Below, piece by piece: positions 56,713 to 64,000 of a stretch of 64,000 nt of DNA. The notes below the pieces were generated by a model that was not told where the DNA came from, did not search any database, and worked only from the letters and a program-made list of their open reading frames with translations. Source of the stretch: PVC group bacterium (GTDB lineage Bacteria; Verrucomicrobiota; Kiritimatiellia; CAIKKV01); contig CAMDGM010000002.1 in the NCBI GenBank assembly GCA_945898015.1, positions 62,001 through 126,000 on the forward strand, given 5' to 3'. The translations under genes and the position numbers were made by a program. How positions within the stretch are numbered: position 1 is the stretch's first letter; each line of letters opens with the position of its first letter.

Positions 56713-57588
56713 GTGGGCTTGGTCTTGATTCTATTGACCGGGGTCGTATGGGGCGGCATCGGCATTGTGCTGGCGGTGGTGGCGCGGCGACAGTGGAACG
56801 TGCTGGCGTTCATGTCAGCCGCCACCACGCTGGCAGCGGCGGGTTCGTGGGCCGCTCTTACGCATTGGCCCAGCCTGCTCGCGGGTCACGTTCCGAAGGC
56901 TTTGCCGCTCGTGCTGCTGCTCACTACTGCCGGCATCATCGGGATCGGCGGCATGCTGTCCCTGCAGAAGGCAATGACCGCGGGCACCGCAGGCTGGACT
57001 GTGGGACAGTCGGCCATGGTGATTCCCTTCCTTGTCGGCATTCTGTTCCTTGGCGAACCCCCACGGCTCGCCGGCGTTCTGGGGCTTCTGGCAATTCTGG
57101 GCAGTCTGGTGGCATTCTCCCGCAGCCGAAAGACGCCTGGAAGCGGGCCGGGTTCAGACCACGGCTGGTTTCGCTATGCGCTTCTGGCTCTGCTCCTGCT
57201 CGGCATACAACAGTCGCTTTGCCTGATTCCGTCCTCCTGGGAAGGATGGAGCGATACCGCCCGGCTGCGGATTCCCCTGCTTCTGACCAGCGGCGCACTG
57301 GCGCTAGTAGTGGTCTCGGCGAAAAAACGTTTGCGCCCGGAGCGCGGCATACGCCTGCTGGCAACCCTCTATGCCACACTGGTGGTTGCCGGGCAGATCC
57401 TGTTGTTCGCCGCCATGGATCAATTGCGGGCCGAAAATCGCCTGGCACTGGCCTTCCCGATTGCCATCGGCGTCAGCATGGTAGCCATGGCGATCTGGGA
57501 TCGTTGGGTCTGGCAAAACCGCCCGGATCGAACCGCCTGGGTTGGCATCCAGCTGGGGTTGCTTGGCGTAATTCTGCTGGCGTTGTGA
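56713..57588 (+). CDS. DMT superfamily (EamA/RhaT-like) transporter
   Basis: A 291-residue protein with about nine or ten hydrophobic segments arranged as two repeats. It starts GLVLILLTGVVWGGIGIVLA and has the P-F-L-V-G-I-L-F-L-G-E-P pattern at the end of the first repeat, a hallmark of EamA/RhaT-type carriers. GTG 56713 lies three bases past the end of the interrupted oxidoreductase gene, with GGAG inside that gene's stop region. It probably imports the sugar used by this cluster. The upstream IS1380 may have cut it off from its promoter. Confidence 0.82.
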   Translation: MGLVLILLTGVVWGGIGIVLAVVARRQWNVLAFMSAATTLAAAGSWAALTHWPSLLAGHVPKALPLVLLLTTAGIIGIGGMLSLQKAMTAGTAGWTVGQSAMVIPFLVGILFLGEPPRLAGVLGLLAILGSLVAFSRSRKTPGSGPGSDHGWFRYALLALLLLGIQQSLCLIPSSWEGWSDTARLRIPLLLTSGALALVVVSAKKRLRPERGIRLLATLYATLVVAGQILLFAAMDQLRAENRLALAFPIAIGVSMVAMAIWDRWVWQNRPDRTAWVGIQLGLLGVILLAL

Positions 57589-57784
57589 TGACGGCTACTT
57601 CTACACGCGTACGCTTGATTTCATCCAGGGAGACGCGCCCTGTTCACAGCGGGAGTTCATCAACAGCATCCTCGAAAAACGCAGCCCGCTGGCAAGCGGG
57701 GACGACGGTGTGAAAGTGATGAAAATCCTTGACGGCATTTACGAAAGCGCGAAAACCGGGCGCGAGGTGCGCTTCCAGGAGTAA
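57587..57784 (+). pseudogene. C-terminal fragment of a Gfo/Idh oxidoreductase
   Basis: A frame overlapping the transporter stop (57587 onward) reads QREFINSILEKRSPLASGDD, then VKVMKILDGIYESAKTGREV and RFQE. It matches the C-terminus of Gfo/Idh proteins (A-V-x-V-x-x-I-L-D-A-I-Y-x-S-A-x-T-G-R). It has no start of its own. Confidence 0.65.
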
Positions 57785-57889
57785 ACCTCCGTCATGGCGC
57801 ATGAGGCCTGACGATTCGTGCAGACAAATGAAAATTGGTGGTTTAAGAAGGCTGTTTTGTATTTACACCGCAAACACAAGGAGTTTCCC

Positions 57890-58109
57890 ATGACCGAGCT
57901 CACCTCGCACGAACGCATCCAGCGCATGTTCCAAGCTCCTGCTGCATGGCGGCATCAATGCGGTTCTGTATAACCATCCGGATCAGATCATGGCCGAAAT
58001 GAAGCGGGTGATCCCCATCATGAAGCAAAACGGTTTATCGGAGGGCGCTTCCGGGTTTGTGGGGGGATTATTTGTTGACCAATGGGGCTTGAGGATCGGA
58101 ATCGAGTAA
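57890..58109 (+). pseudogene. URO-D-like gene reduced to its two ends
   Basis: ATG 57890 with AAGGAG six bases upstream encodes TELTSHERIQRMF, a typical URO-D N-terminus. About 15 codons later the sequence shifts frame into LLLHGGINAVLYNHPDQIMA, then EMKRVIPIMKQNG, a late URO-D segment, and ends at TAA 58107. Around 250 central codons are missing. The tail (GASGFVGGLFVDQWGLRIGI) is not recognised. The IS21 target site begins at its last base. Confidence 0.65.
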
Positions 58110-58171
58110 GCAGGTTGTCGCCGCCGGCGTGAAAGCTCCTTAAATCGCCGATTTAGGCGTTCCCTGCGGAT

Positions 58172-58912
58172 TCAGTCCTTGTCCTTCATCCGGTAGCTCT
58201 TGCCTTCCACGGTCACGGTTTCGCAGTGGTGCAGGAGGCGGTCAAGGATGGCGGTTGTGATGGTGGCGTCGTTATTGAAGATGCGGGGCCACTGTTTGTA
58301 AGCCGTGTTGGTCGTGATGAGGATCGGGCCGCGTTCGTAGCGGGCGCTGATGACTTGGAAGAGCAGATCCGCGCCGCGCTTGTCCATGGGTAAATACCCG
58401 AGTTCATCGATCAGCAAAAGCCGAGGCGCGACATAGGCTTTCAGAGCCTTGGCCAGAGTGTTGGTTGCCTGGGCGGCCGAGAGCGTATTGACGATGTCCA
58501 CGGCCGGAGCAAAGAGCGTGGGCACGTTGTGGAGGCAGGCGGTGTGCGCGAGCGCGACGGCCAGGTGGGTCTTGCCAAGCCCGACGCCGCCGATGAACAC
58601 GACGTTGGTGTTCTGTTCGATAAAGCGCAGGCGGAAGAGGTCTTGGACTTGCGCACGGTTGATCTTGCTCGGCCAGGACCAGTTGAACTGCTCCAAGGTC
58701 TTGGGCACGGGCAGGTGAGCCGCCTTGGTGCGACGCTGGACGCTGCGTTCATAGCGGGTCGCGGCCTCGCCCTCCGCCAGCCGGCGCAGGTACTCCACGT
58801 GGCCGAGTTGCTCGCGGGCCGCCTCCTGGCCCATGGTTTCATAGTGCTGGGCGACGAAGGTCAGGCTCAAGCGTCGCAGGATTTCCGTCAGGTCTTCAGG
58901 CTTGTGGGGCAT
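58172..58912 (-). CDS. istB: IS21 helper ATPase IstB
   Basis: A 246-residue protein using ATG 58912. Walker A is FIGGVGLGKTHLAVAL and Walker B is RLLLIDELGYLPMDKRGADL, followed by LITTNTAYKQW. These match IstB/DnaC-like AAA+ proteins that select the target for IstA. The gene overlaps the istA end by 17 bases. All ATPase motifs are intact. Confidence 0.95.
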   Translation of the reverse strand: MPHKPEDLTEILRRLSLTFVAQHYETMGQEAAREQLGHVEYLRRLAEGEAATRYERSVQRRTKAAHLPVPKTLEQFNWSWPSKINRAQVQDLFRLRFIEQNTNVVFIGGVGLGKTHLAVALAHTACLHNVPTLFAPAVDIVNTLSAAQATNTLAKALKAYVAPRLLLIDELGYLPMDKRGADLLFQVISARYERGPILITTNTAYKQWPRIFNNDATITTAILDRLLHHCETVTVEGKSYRMKDKD

Positions 58913-60398
58913 CGGGGGGGTCTCCGTTCTCGGGGTGCGGGTCATCGGTTTGGTAGATCGACAGATCGGGATCGGGCAGTTGCAGGTCAAGCAGGTCCTG
59001 TTTGCGGGCCAGATGGAGCGGACCGGGATCGGGCAGTCGGCGCTCGCGTTGCTCCAGGATGCAGGAGATATAGTCGCTGGAGAAGGCCTGATAGACGAGC
59101 GCATCGGCCAAGGCTCGCGCGACTTTCTCCGCGCCGTAGACGTCGGCCAGCGCCACGATCTTGCGCAGGTGCAGACGCCAGGAGAGCTTGCGCTCGGCCA
59201 GGTGCCGATAGTAGGTCTCCGCCTGGGGGCTCAGCGCCAGGAAGCGTTTGAGCAGGTGCTGCTCCTCGCCCCGGCGTTTGCGTTCCAGCACCGGCCGGGC
59301 ATGCTCCGGGTTCTCGATGTCCAGCCCCCGCGCATAGGATCGCAGATGCTCGGCCACGAGCTTTTCGCCCTCGTAGAGACAGATCCGTTCGGGGTAGAGT
59401 TTGAGCAACAGCTTGCGCCCGGCATAGGCGGCCGGCGCCGAGTAACGGTTGCCGTCGACCCGGACCCGGAACTGGCGGTCGACCAGCACGGTGCCGATCG
59501 ACGCGCCATCGTACGGATGAGGCGGCAAGGCTTTGAGCATGGCCTTTTCGGCCACGAACAGGTCCACGGGCCTCCGGTGGGTTCGGCCATGGATGCGGAC
59601 GTTCGCCGTCTGCTCCAGCCACAGTTCCACGGCGGGGTTGAGCGATGCGAACTCGCGGATCGGCCGACCGGCCAGGAAGTTGTGCTTCACGTAGCCCACG
59701 GCATTCTCCACGATGCCCTTTTCGTTCGCCTTGCGCACGTTGCAGGCCTTTACCGTGAAGCCGTAGTGTCCGGCCAAGTCCGCGTACCGGGGGTTGAGCA
59801 CCGGCGCCAGCCCGTAGGGATGGGAGAGCACGGCGGTTTTGCAGTTGTCGCACATGAGCTTGGCCGGCACGCCGCCGAAGAACTCGAAGGCGCGGCGGTG
59901 AGCGCCCAGGAAGTGTTCCTGGCTCTGGCTGAGGGTGAACTCGACGTAAAGCAGGCGACTGTACGCCAAGACCATGACGAAGAAGCTCAGGCGTCGCCGG
60001 GTGTTGTCCACGTCGATCATCTCCCAACTGCCCCAGTCCACCTGGGCGCATTCCCCCGGCGCGAAGGACAGCGTCAGATAAGCCTCCTGGCCGCGCGGAC
60101 GAATCTGCTGGATGTAGTCCTTAACCGTGGTGATCCCGCCGTTGAAGCCCTGATCCTGCAGCATCGTGAGCACCTGCACGCCCGAGTACGGATGCTCCTT
60201 GAGCATGCCCATGATCTGCCCCTTGAACGGATCGAGCGTGCTGGCCCGGATCACGCGCTTGCGTGGCCGGTAGGGTTCCTTGAGCCACTTGCGAACCGTG
60301 CGGGCGGCCAGGCCCAGTTCGCGGGCGATCTGGGCGGCCGTTAAATGGTCGCGTTCGGCCAGTTCCTTCAGCCGACACCAGTGCAGGTAGTCGATCAT
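58896..60398 (-). CDS. istA: IS21 transposase IstA
   Basis: A 500-residue protein. ATG 60398 has GGGAGG six bases upstream. It has an N-terminal HTH (LTAAQIARELGLAARTVRKW), then a DDE core: CAQVDWGSWEMIDV (Asp), KLMCDNCKTAVL (Asp) and NEKGIVENAVGYVK (Glu). A C-terminal Mu-transposase-like region follows. The protein appears complete. Confidence 0.95.
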   Translation of the reverse strand: MIDYLHWCRLKELAERDHLTAAQIARELGLAARTVRKWLKEPYRPRKRVIRASTLDPFKGQIMGMLKEHPYSGVQVLTMLQDQGFNGGITTVKDYIQQIRPRGQEAYLTLSFAPGECAQVDWGSWEMIDVDNTRRRLSFFVMVLAYSRLLYVEFTLSQSQEHFLGAHRRAFEFFGGVPAKLMCDNCKTAVLSHPYGLAPVLNPRYADLAGHYGFTVKACNVRKANEKGIVENAVGYVKHNFLAGRPIREFASLNPAVELWLEQTANVRIHGRTHRRPVDLFVAEKAMLKALPPHPYDGASIGTVLVDRQFRVRVDGNRYSAPAAYAGRKLLLKLYPERICLYEGEKLVAEHLRSYARGLDIENPEHARPVLERKRRGEEQHLLKRFLALSPQAETYYRHLAERKLSWRLHLRKIVALADVYGAEKVARALADALVYQAFSSDYISCILEQRERRLPDPGPLHLARKQDLLDLQLPDPDLSIYQTDDPHPENGDPPDAPQA

Positions 60399-60790
60399 CG
60401 GGAGCCTCCCGTCATGGCGCGAAGGAGTTCGCCGATCGATACCGCCTCGCCACTGCGGCGGGCTCTCGGCGTACAGGGCGGTATCGCCGGGGCGAGATCC
60501 AGCACTTGATACAGTGGCTTGCGGTAGGCGATCAACCCGGCCTGCTGGAGTTCCGCGCGGGCGCTTTGCAGGTGCGGCCCGCTCCAGGTCAACTGGGCGC
60601 ACAATGCCGCCTCGGAATACCAACTCAGACCTTCGGCGTCGGCCACCGTGACCAGAAACAGATACAACGCCAGCGCCGGAGCGCTTCGCCCCTGTAGATG
60701 TCCCTCGCGCACCAAGCGGTGATCGATCCAACTAAACTGCGGGGGAATGTGTCGCCGCCGGTGCGGCACGATCGGTTCGCGTCCTCTCAT
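60395..60790 (-). CDS. IS21 accessory protein with winged-helix-like region
   Basis: A 131-residue protein whose TGA overlaps the istA ATG by four bases, so the two are translationally coupled. PQFSWIDHRLVREGHLQ, LALYLFLVTVADAEGLSWYS and ARAELQQAGLIAYRKPLYQV resemble the winged-helix part of replication-initiator or helix-turn-helix proteins. The C-terminus is basic. It is not part of canonical IS21. A role in target choice or transposition control is inferred from position only. Confidence 0.65.
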   Translation of the reverse strand: MRGREPIVPHRRRHIPPQFSWIDHRLVREGHLQGRSAPALALYLFLVTVADAEGLSWYSEAALCAQLTWSGPHLQSARAELQQAGLIAYRKPLYQVLDLAPAIPPCTPRARRSGEAVSIGELLRAMTGGSR

Positions 60791-61307
60791 CGTTGACCTC
60801 CTGTGGCTGCATCCACGGCACCTTGCCGCCGATGCGTTGCCCCCGTTCATAACAGGCGGTCAATACCCGAGCGATGTTCTCTTGTAACGCCTCCCCGCTT
60901 ATCATGGATGCAAGTCCCGTCAGCGCATGTTGTTGCGCCGATATGACATCTTGTAACGGTCGGGATATCTCCGCCGACAGACAGTTCCTGAATACCGTAA
61001 CATCCTCTCTCGCAAAGCCTTGCGCCGTTAAGAGATCTTGTAACGCATCCGGCGGCGCGCGTTCCTCCTCCGCCCCCTTGCGCTTCCAATACCTCGGATG
61101 CTTCCGGCGCCAGCACTGAGTCTTCCTCACATACTGGTCGCCACGGAAGTAACCCGGATTCTTGCGGCACCACTTCTGCTGGCTGGCCTGCTTGCTGGCG
61201 GCCCGACAGTCCGGCTTCAAACAGAACCGCTGGTGCCCCGCGTTCCGCGGATGCGGTCTGAACCAAATATCACAATGACAACACCTTCGGAGTCCTTCCG
61301 TGCTCAT
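60732..61307 (-). CDS. IS21 accessory zinc-binding-like protein
   Basis: A 191-residue protein. ATG 61307 has a GGGAAGAGG sequence directly upstream. Residues ~10-40 (CCHCDIWFRPHPRNAGHQRF, then CLKPDC) look like a zinc ribbon or treble-clef. A basic region follows (KWCRKNPGYFRGDQYVRKTQ), then a helical C-terminal part. It overlaps the next gene by 59 bases. I do not recognise a named family. Gene order suggests a DNA-binding regulator or helper carried by this IS. Confidence 0.6.
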   Translation of the reverse strand: MSTEGLRRCCHCDIWFRPHPRNAGHQRFCLKPDCRAASKQASQQKWCRKNPGYFRGDQYVRKTQCWRRKHPRYWKRKGAEEERAPPDALQDLLTAQGFAREDVTVFRNCLSAEISRPLQDVISAQQHALTGLASMISGEALQENIARVLTACYERGQRIGGKVPWMQPQEVNDERTRTDRAAPAATHSPAV

Positions 61308-61518
61308 CCTCTTCCCCCCTTTGCAAGCCGGAAAGAATACGACAATCGACCGGTTGCTGTCTGGATGATCCCGCGTCACCGGAGGGCACACCGCCGGCCA
61401 CGACGACACGGAGAAGAAGGAAGAAGATGACCCGGACGGATCAGCCAAGAAGGGAAGAAAATGGATCTTTCAGATCGGCTGAAGAAGAATCATTCCAAAA
61501 CGGCGGCGACAAGCAGGT

Positions 61519-61650
61519 CGGTTAAGAGTATCCGAGTAAGGGGGGCGGTTAAGTGTGCGCGTAAGTGAGTCGGTTAAGTGTCTGCCACCCTTAACCGCCA
61601 CCCTTAACCGCCGTTCTTAACCGGATACCCTTAACCGGCCCACTTAAGCG
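61519..61650. repeat. Inverted iteron-like array (GGTTAAG / CTTAACC, ~13-bp period)
   Basis: The left half has GGTTAAG at 61520, 61547 and 61572, with GTAAG half-copies ending at 61540 and 61565. The right half has CTTAACC starting at 61590, 61603, 61616 and 61630, plus CTTAAG at 61643. Spacing is 12-14 bp, with a dyad centre near 61584. Another GAGTAAG lies at 58104-58110, left of the IS21, and is 13 bp from the next copy once the IS is removed, so the IS inserted inside the array. Confidence 0.8.
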
Positions 61651-61760
61651 TCTTTCGGCGAAGAATCATGCAAAACAGCCAATGAAAAATCCCCGGACAA
61701 ACCCGGAAGTGCCTATCGGAGTCCCGAGTGGGTTTTTCAGAAGATGCCTTTGAGTCATAA

Positions 61761-61840
61761 ACTGCGCAATAAAACCGGAATAAACTACGCAACGAAATTG
61801 ACTCAAACTGCGCAACAAAATTGACTCAAACTGCGCAATT
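61761..61840 (+). repeat. Four 23-bp direct repeats upstream of the AAA/DUF4143 gene
   Basis: AAACTGCGCAA (one copy AAACTACGCAA) starts at 61761, 61784, 61807 and 61830, exactly 23 bp apart, with intervening ATTGACTC-like spacers in the last copies. They lie 98 bp before the gene start and are candidates for regulator binding sites. The stretch from 61651 to 61760 shows no gene; it holds an inverted pair (AAAAATCCC... and ...GGGTTTTT, 61685-61737). Confidence 0.75.
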
Positions 61841-61937
61841 CTGTTGAATTGCCAGCGTGATTCGGGTAAGGTTGGTGCTGAAGTCGAGGAGCTTTCGGTT
61901 GAATTTCCCAGTGTCTGACCTAGATGAAAAGGAGTAT

Positions 61938-63200
61938 ATGAAGCGCAAATATATGACCAGAATTGCCGATCACGTGTTGCGTCAGGCACTCCTGGCGTCA
62001 GGCGCGGTTTACATTCAAGGTCCGAAATGGTGCGGCAAAACTTGGACGGCACTGCAACAGGCCAAAAGCGTTTTGATGATGCAGGATCCCGATCAGGCGG
62101 CAAACTATATGAGCATAGCCGACACGAAGCCGTCGCTACTTCTGGAAGGTGAGGTTCCCAGACTGCTCGATGAATGGCAAATGGCACCCTTGCTTTGGGA
62201 TGCCGTACGTTTTGCCGTGGATCGTCGTGGAGAAATGGGGCAATTTATTCTGACGGGCTCGACGAAACCGCTGGAAGACGGGATGATGCATTCCGGCACA
62301 GGGCGCATCTCGCGGGTTCGGATGCGAACGATGTCGTTGTTTGAATCAGGAGAGTCAAAGGGCCAGGTTTCGCTTGCGTCGCTTTTTTCGGGAGAAGATC
62401 CGGAAGGAGTTTCGGATATGGAAATCGATCAACTGGCGTTTGTCACGGCACGGGGGGGCTGGCCAGCAGCGGTTCACGCATCCGGATCTGTAGCATTGCA
62501 GCAAGCTATAAACTATCTGGATGCCATCGTCGAGACTGATGTTTCCGAAGTCGATGGCATGACCAGAAATCCCGCCCGTGTTCGGGCACTCATGAGATCG
62601 ATTGCCAGAAACATTTCCGGGCCCGCCTCCGTTTCAACACTCTGTTCAGATATCGCGGGAGAAGATGAAAGTCTTTCACCGAATACCATCCGGTCCTATT
62701 TGACGGCGCTCGATCGACTCTATGTCATTGATGACCAGTCGGCATGGACTCCGGCGCTTCGTTCAAAAACGGCACTGAGGACAACCGCCAAAAGACATTT
62801 TGTCGATCCGTCTATTGCGGTAGCTTCTCTACGCACGAGTCCCGAAGGCTTGTTGAAGGACTTCAAAACCTTTGGATTTCTGTTTGAGTCTCTTTGTGTT
62901 AGAGACCTGAGAATCTACGCGCAACCACTCGGGGGAGATGTCTGTCACTACCGCGATGAAACGGGTCTTGAAGCGGATGCTGTCGTTGCGTTGCATGACG
63001 GGCGTTGGGCGGCGATTGAAATCAAGATGGGACAGGCCAAGGTAGAACAAGCTGCATCCAATCTGTTGCGGTTGAAAGACCGGATTGATGAGAAAAAAAT
63101 GAATCTGCCGTCTTTCCTCATGGTGCTTACCGGAAACGGATACGCCATCAAGCGGAAGGACGGCGTTTTCATCGTTCCAATAGCCTGCCTGAAAGATTAG
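61938..63200 (+). CDS. AAA-family ATPase with C-terminal DUF4143 domain
   Basis: A 420-residue protein. ATG 61938 has AAAAGGAG three bases upstream; ATG 61953 is an alternative. It has Walker A IQGPKWCGKTWTAL, Walker B RLLDEWQMAPLLWDAV and an ILTGSTKP sensor. The C-terminal half carries a winged-helix segment (LSPNTIRSYLTALDRLYVID) and a PD-(D/E)xK-like end (LEADAVVALHDGRWAAIEIK). These single-gene ATPases are widespread, with unsettled function. It is preceded by 23-bp repeats and, further up, the inverted heptamer array. Confidence 0.87.
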   Translation: MKRKYMTRIADHVLRQALLASGAVYIQGPKWCGKTWTALQQAKSVLMMQDPDQAANYMSIADTKPSLLLEGEVPRLLDEWQMAPLLWDAVRFAVDRRGEMGQFILTGSTKPLEDGMMHSGTGRISRVRMRTMSLFESGESKGQVSLASLFSGEDPEGVSDMEIDQLAFVTARGGWPAAVHASGSVALQQAINYLDAIVETDVSEVDGMTRNPARVRALMRSIARNISGPASVSTLCSDIAGEDESLSPNTIRSYLTALDRLYVIDDQSAWTPALRSKTALRTTAKRHFVDPSIAVASLRTSPEGLLKDFKTFGFLFESLCVRDLRIYAQPLGGDVCHYRDETGLEADAVVALHDGRWAAIEIKMGQAKVEQAASNLLRLKDRIDEKKMNLPSFLMVLTGNGYAIKRKDGVFIVPIACLKD

Positions 63201-63309
63201 CGGCGATCTCAAATGCCTCGCGTATCTCGGCAGCGCCTTTCTTGCCGACGGTCTTAACGCAGCATGCCAGCAGCCTCCGGCACTCGGCAATCCAAGTCTT
63301 CGTCCCTCC

Positions 63310-63350
63310 CGAGACTTCCCCTCGCGAGACTTCCTCGCGAGACTTCCTGG
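63310..63350. repeat. Three short GAGACTTCC tandem repeats
   Basis: CGAGACTTCC occurs three times 13-14 bp apart between 63310 and 63350, with palindromic CTCGCGAG between copies. It lies downstream of the ATPase in a region with no supported gene. Confidence 0.5.
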
Positions 63351-63381
63351 AAACTCTAGGGTCTGTCCCTTCTTTTCCCAG

Positions 63382-63908
63382 CATGGGCGCCGTCGACATT
63401 GTGCTCACCGACCTGCACTACTGGGAGGGGCCGCGCGCCCGAGAAGGCGCTGTCCTTCATCCGAACGCACGAGGGGCGCGGCATCCTTGTGGTTGTCAGC
63501 CTGGCGGATCATCCCGTGACAATGACACCCAAAGAGAGAGTTCGGCGCATCTTGACAGGATGTGAAAGAGGTGGCGCGGGTAATTACTTTACCGCCGTCA
63601 GCTCGCTCGATGCCCGCGCCAATGCCATCAAGCAGGAGTATTACGACCCATTCAGCCCCGACCAGCCCTGGTTCGAGGGCGTGCGCGAGCTGGGAGACGA
63701 GGCGGCCCGCGCCGCCGGGTTCGCCCGCACGTCGCGCGCATCCATGCCGGTGCGTCCGAGCTCTTCCCGCCGCCTTCGTCGTCGGCGCCTTTGCCTGGCG
63801 CGGCGACGGACGGATCGGACGTCTCCCGAAAACGCTCGATCTTGCGACCTGTTTCGAGACCGAACTGCGTGGCTACGTCGGGACAGTCGCCTTCCATGCC
63901 GAGCTTGA
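63382..63908 (+). pseudogene. Degenerate region with a URO-D-like start
   Basis: Open but frame-shifting sequence. One frame from 63382 reads GAVDIVLTDLHYWEGPRA; the next continues KALSFIRTHEGRGILVVVSL. At 63522 an ATG begins TPKERVRRILTGCERGG, like a URO-D N-terminus, then runs into AIKQEYYDPFSPDQPWFEGV, which I do not recognise. The frame ends at 63908. The mixture looks like joined gene remnants, not one functional gene. Confidence 0.4.
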
Positions 63909-64000
63909 CGGTTCCGATGCGGTGCATGTGCGCTTGTACGGACTCGATCTGGCCGGCGAGCTGGTCGTCAACCTCCAACCGACTTCCGCCACCGATACGA
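63721..64000 (+). pseudogene. Possible glycosidase sugar-binding domain fragment, runs off the window
   Basis: In the frame of 63781 the sequence AAFVVGAFAWRGDGRIGRLP, then LDLATCFETELRGYVGTVAF and HVRLYGLDLAGELVVNL, resembles the jelly-roll sugar-binding domain of GH2-like or rhamnosidase-like proteins (P-x-x-L-x-x-G-x-x-x-Y-x-G-x-V-x-F). No start is visible and the frame differs from the one just upstream. It is open to the window end. Confidence 0.3.

Larger units (their letters stand above)
58116..61511 (-). mobile_element. IS21-family insertion sequence with two accessory genes
   Basis: A 3396-bp element starting TGTCGCCGCCG (58116-58126) and ending with its inverse CGGCGGCGACA (61501-61511). 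The target duplication AGCAGGT is at 58109-58115 and 61512-61518. It carries istB and istA and, upstream in the same direction, two small genes that overlap one another. TG...CA termini and a 7-bp duplication fit IS21. Confidence 0.92.

Noticed and set aside
58104-61840. CRISPR array
   Set aside because: The repeats are short, degenerate or inverted, with no unique spacers of uniform length and no cas genes.
63169-63408. 79-codon minus-strand frame overlapping the ATPase end
   Set aside because: Half of it is encoded by the GAGACTTCC repeat; the rest (TWIAECRRLLACC) is suggestive of a helical protein but cannot be assigned.

Overview
The window is about 64 kb of GC-rich bacterial DNA and is not recognisable as a named strain. 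It has many Gfo/Idh/MocA oxidoreductases and uroporphyrinogen-decarboxylase-like proteins, a GH29 fucosidase, a DUF6786 protein, a PocR/AraC regulator, and IS21, IS1380 and IS1634-type elements. Together these point to a polysaccharide-degrading member of the PVC superphylum (Kiritimatiellota, Verrucomicrobiota or Lentisphaerota). This is an inference from gene content; there is no rRNA here.

Region 1 (1-40.9 kb) is an ordinary chromosomal backbone. It opens with the end of an amidohydrolase, an alpha/beta hydrolase, a DegT aminotransferase and a YbiT-type ABC-F protein. A seven-gene minus-strand cluster follows (TPR protein, Gfo/Idh oxidoreductase, M20 deacylase, bifunctional nuclease, aldo-keto reductase, esterase, GH29 fucosidase). 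A plus-strand block then carries a cell-wall amidase, argC, parB, hom, lysC and valS, the last three translationally coupled. Next come a hipBA toxin-antitoxin pair with a repeated operator, an RlmN-like radical SAM enzyme, a xylose-isomerase-like protein, a beta-CASP metallohydrolase, an RluA-type synthase, lemA plus an M48 protease, tex, umuDC, two lipoproteins (one an acetolactate decarboxylase), a Phd/VapC pair, pgi, a ferredoxin-like protein and tRNA-Leu(UAA).

Region 2 (41-58.1 kb) is accessory. Just past the tRNA lies a mosaic of gene ends (XRE, AraC and URO-D fragments). A PocR-AraC regulator then diverges from a tight seven-gene catabolic operon: UlaG-like lactonase, two-subunit SMR-like transporter, SDR, DUF6786, HpcH/HpaI aldolase, D-2-hydroxyacid dehydrogenase and SGNH hydrolase. 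Several of its enzymes have unusual catalytic residues. A decayed IS1634-type element separates it from a second AraC-controlled cluster (Gfo/Idh, URO-D-like protein, a second broken Gfo/Idh, DMT transporter). An IS1380 element with a CTAG target duplication interrupts the second Gfo/Idh gene. Further Gfo/Idh and URO-D fragments follow.

Region 3 (58.1-64 kb) is a complete IS21-family element with exact borders and two extra genes beside istAB. It sits inside a roughly 13-bp-period inverted heptamer array. Beyond it, four 23-bp repeats precede an AAA/DUF4143 ATPase, and the window ends in degraded URO-D and glycosidase-like fragments.

No CRISPR array, prophage or rRNA was seen. The best candidates for something undescribed are the 42.9-49.5 kb catabolic operon, the four-gene IS21 element, and the split inverted iteron array upstream of the DUF4143 ATPase.
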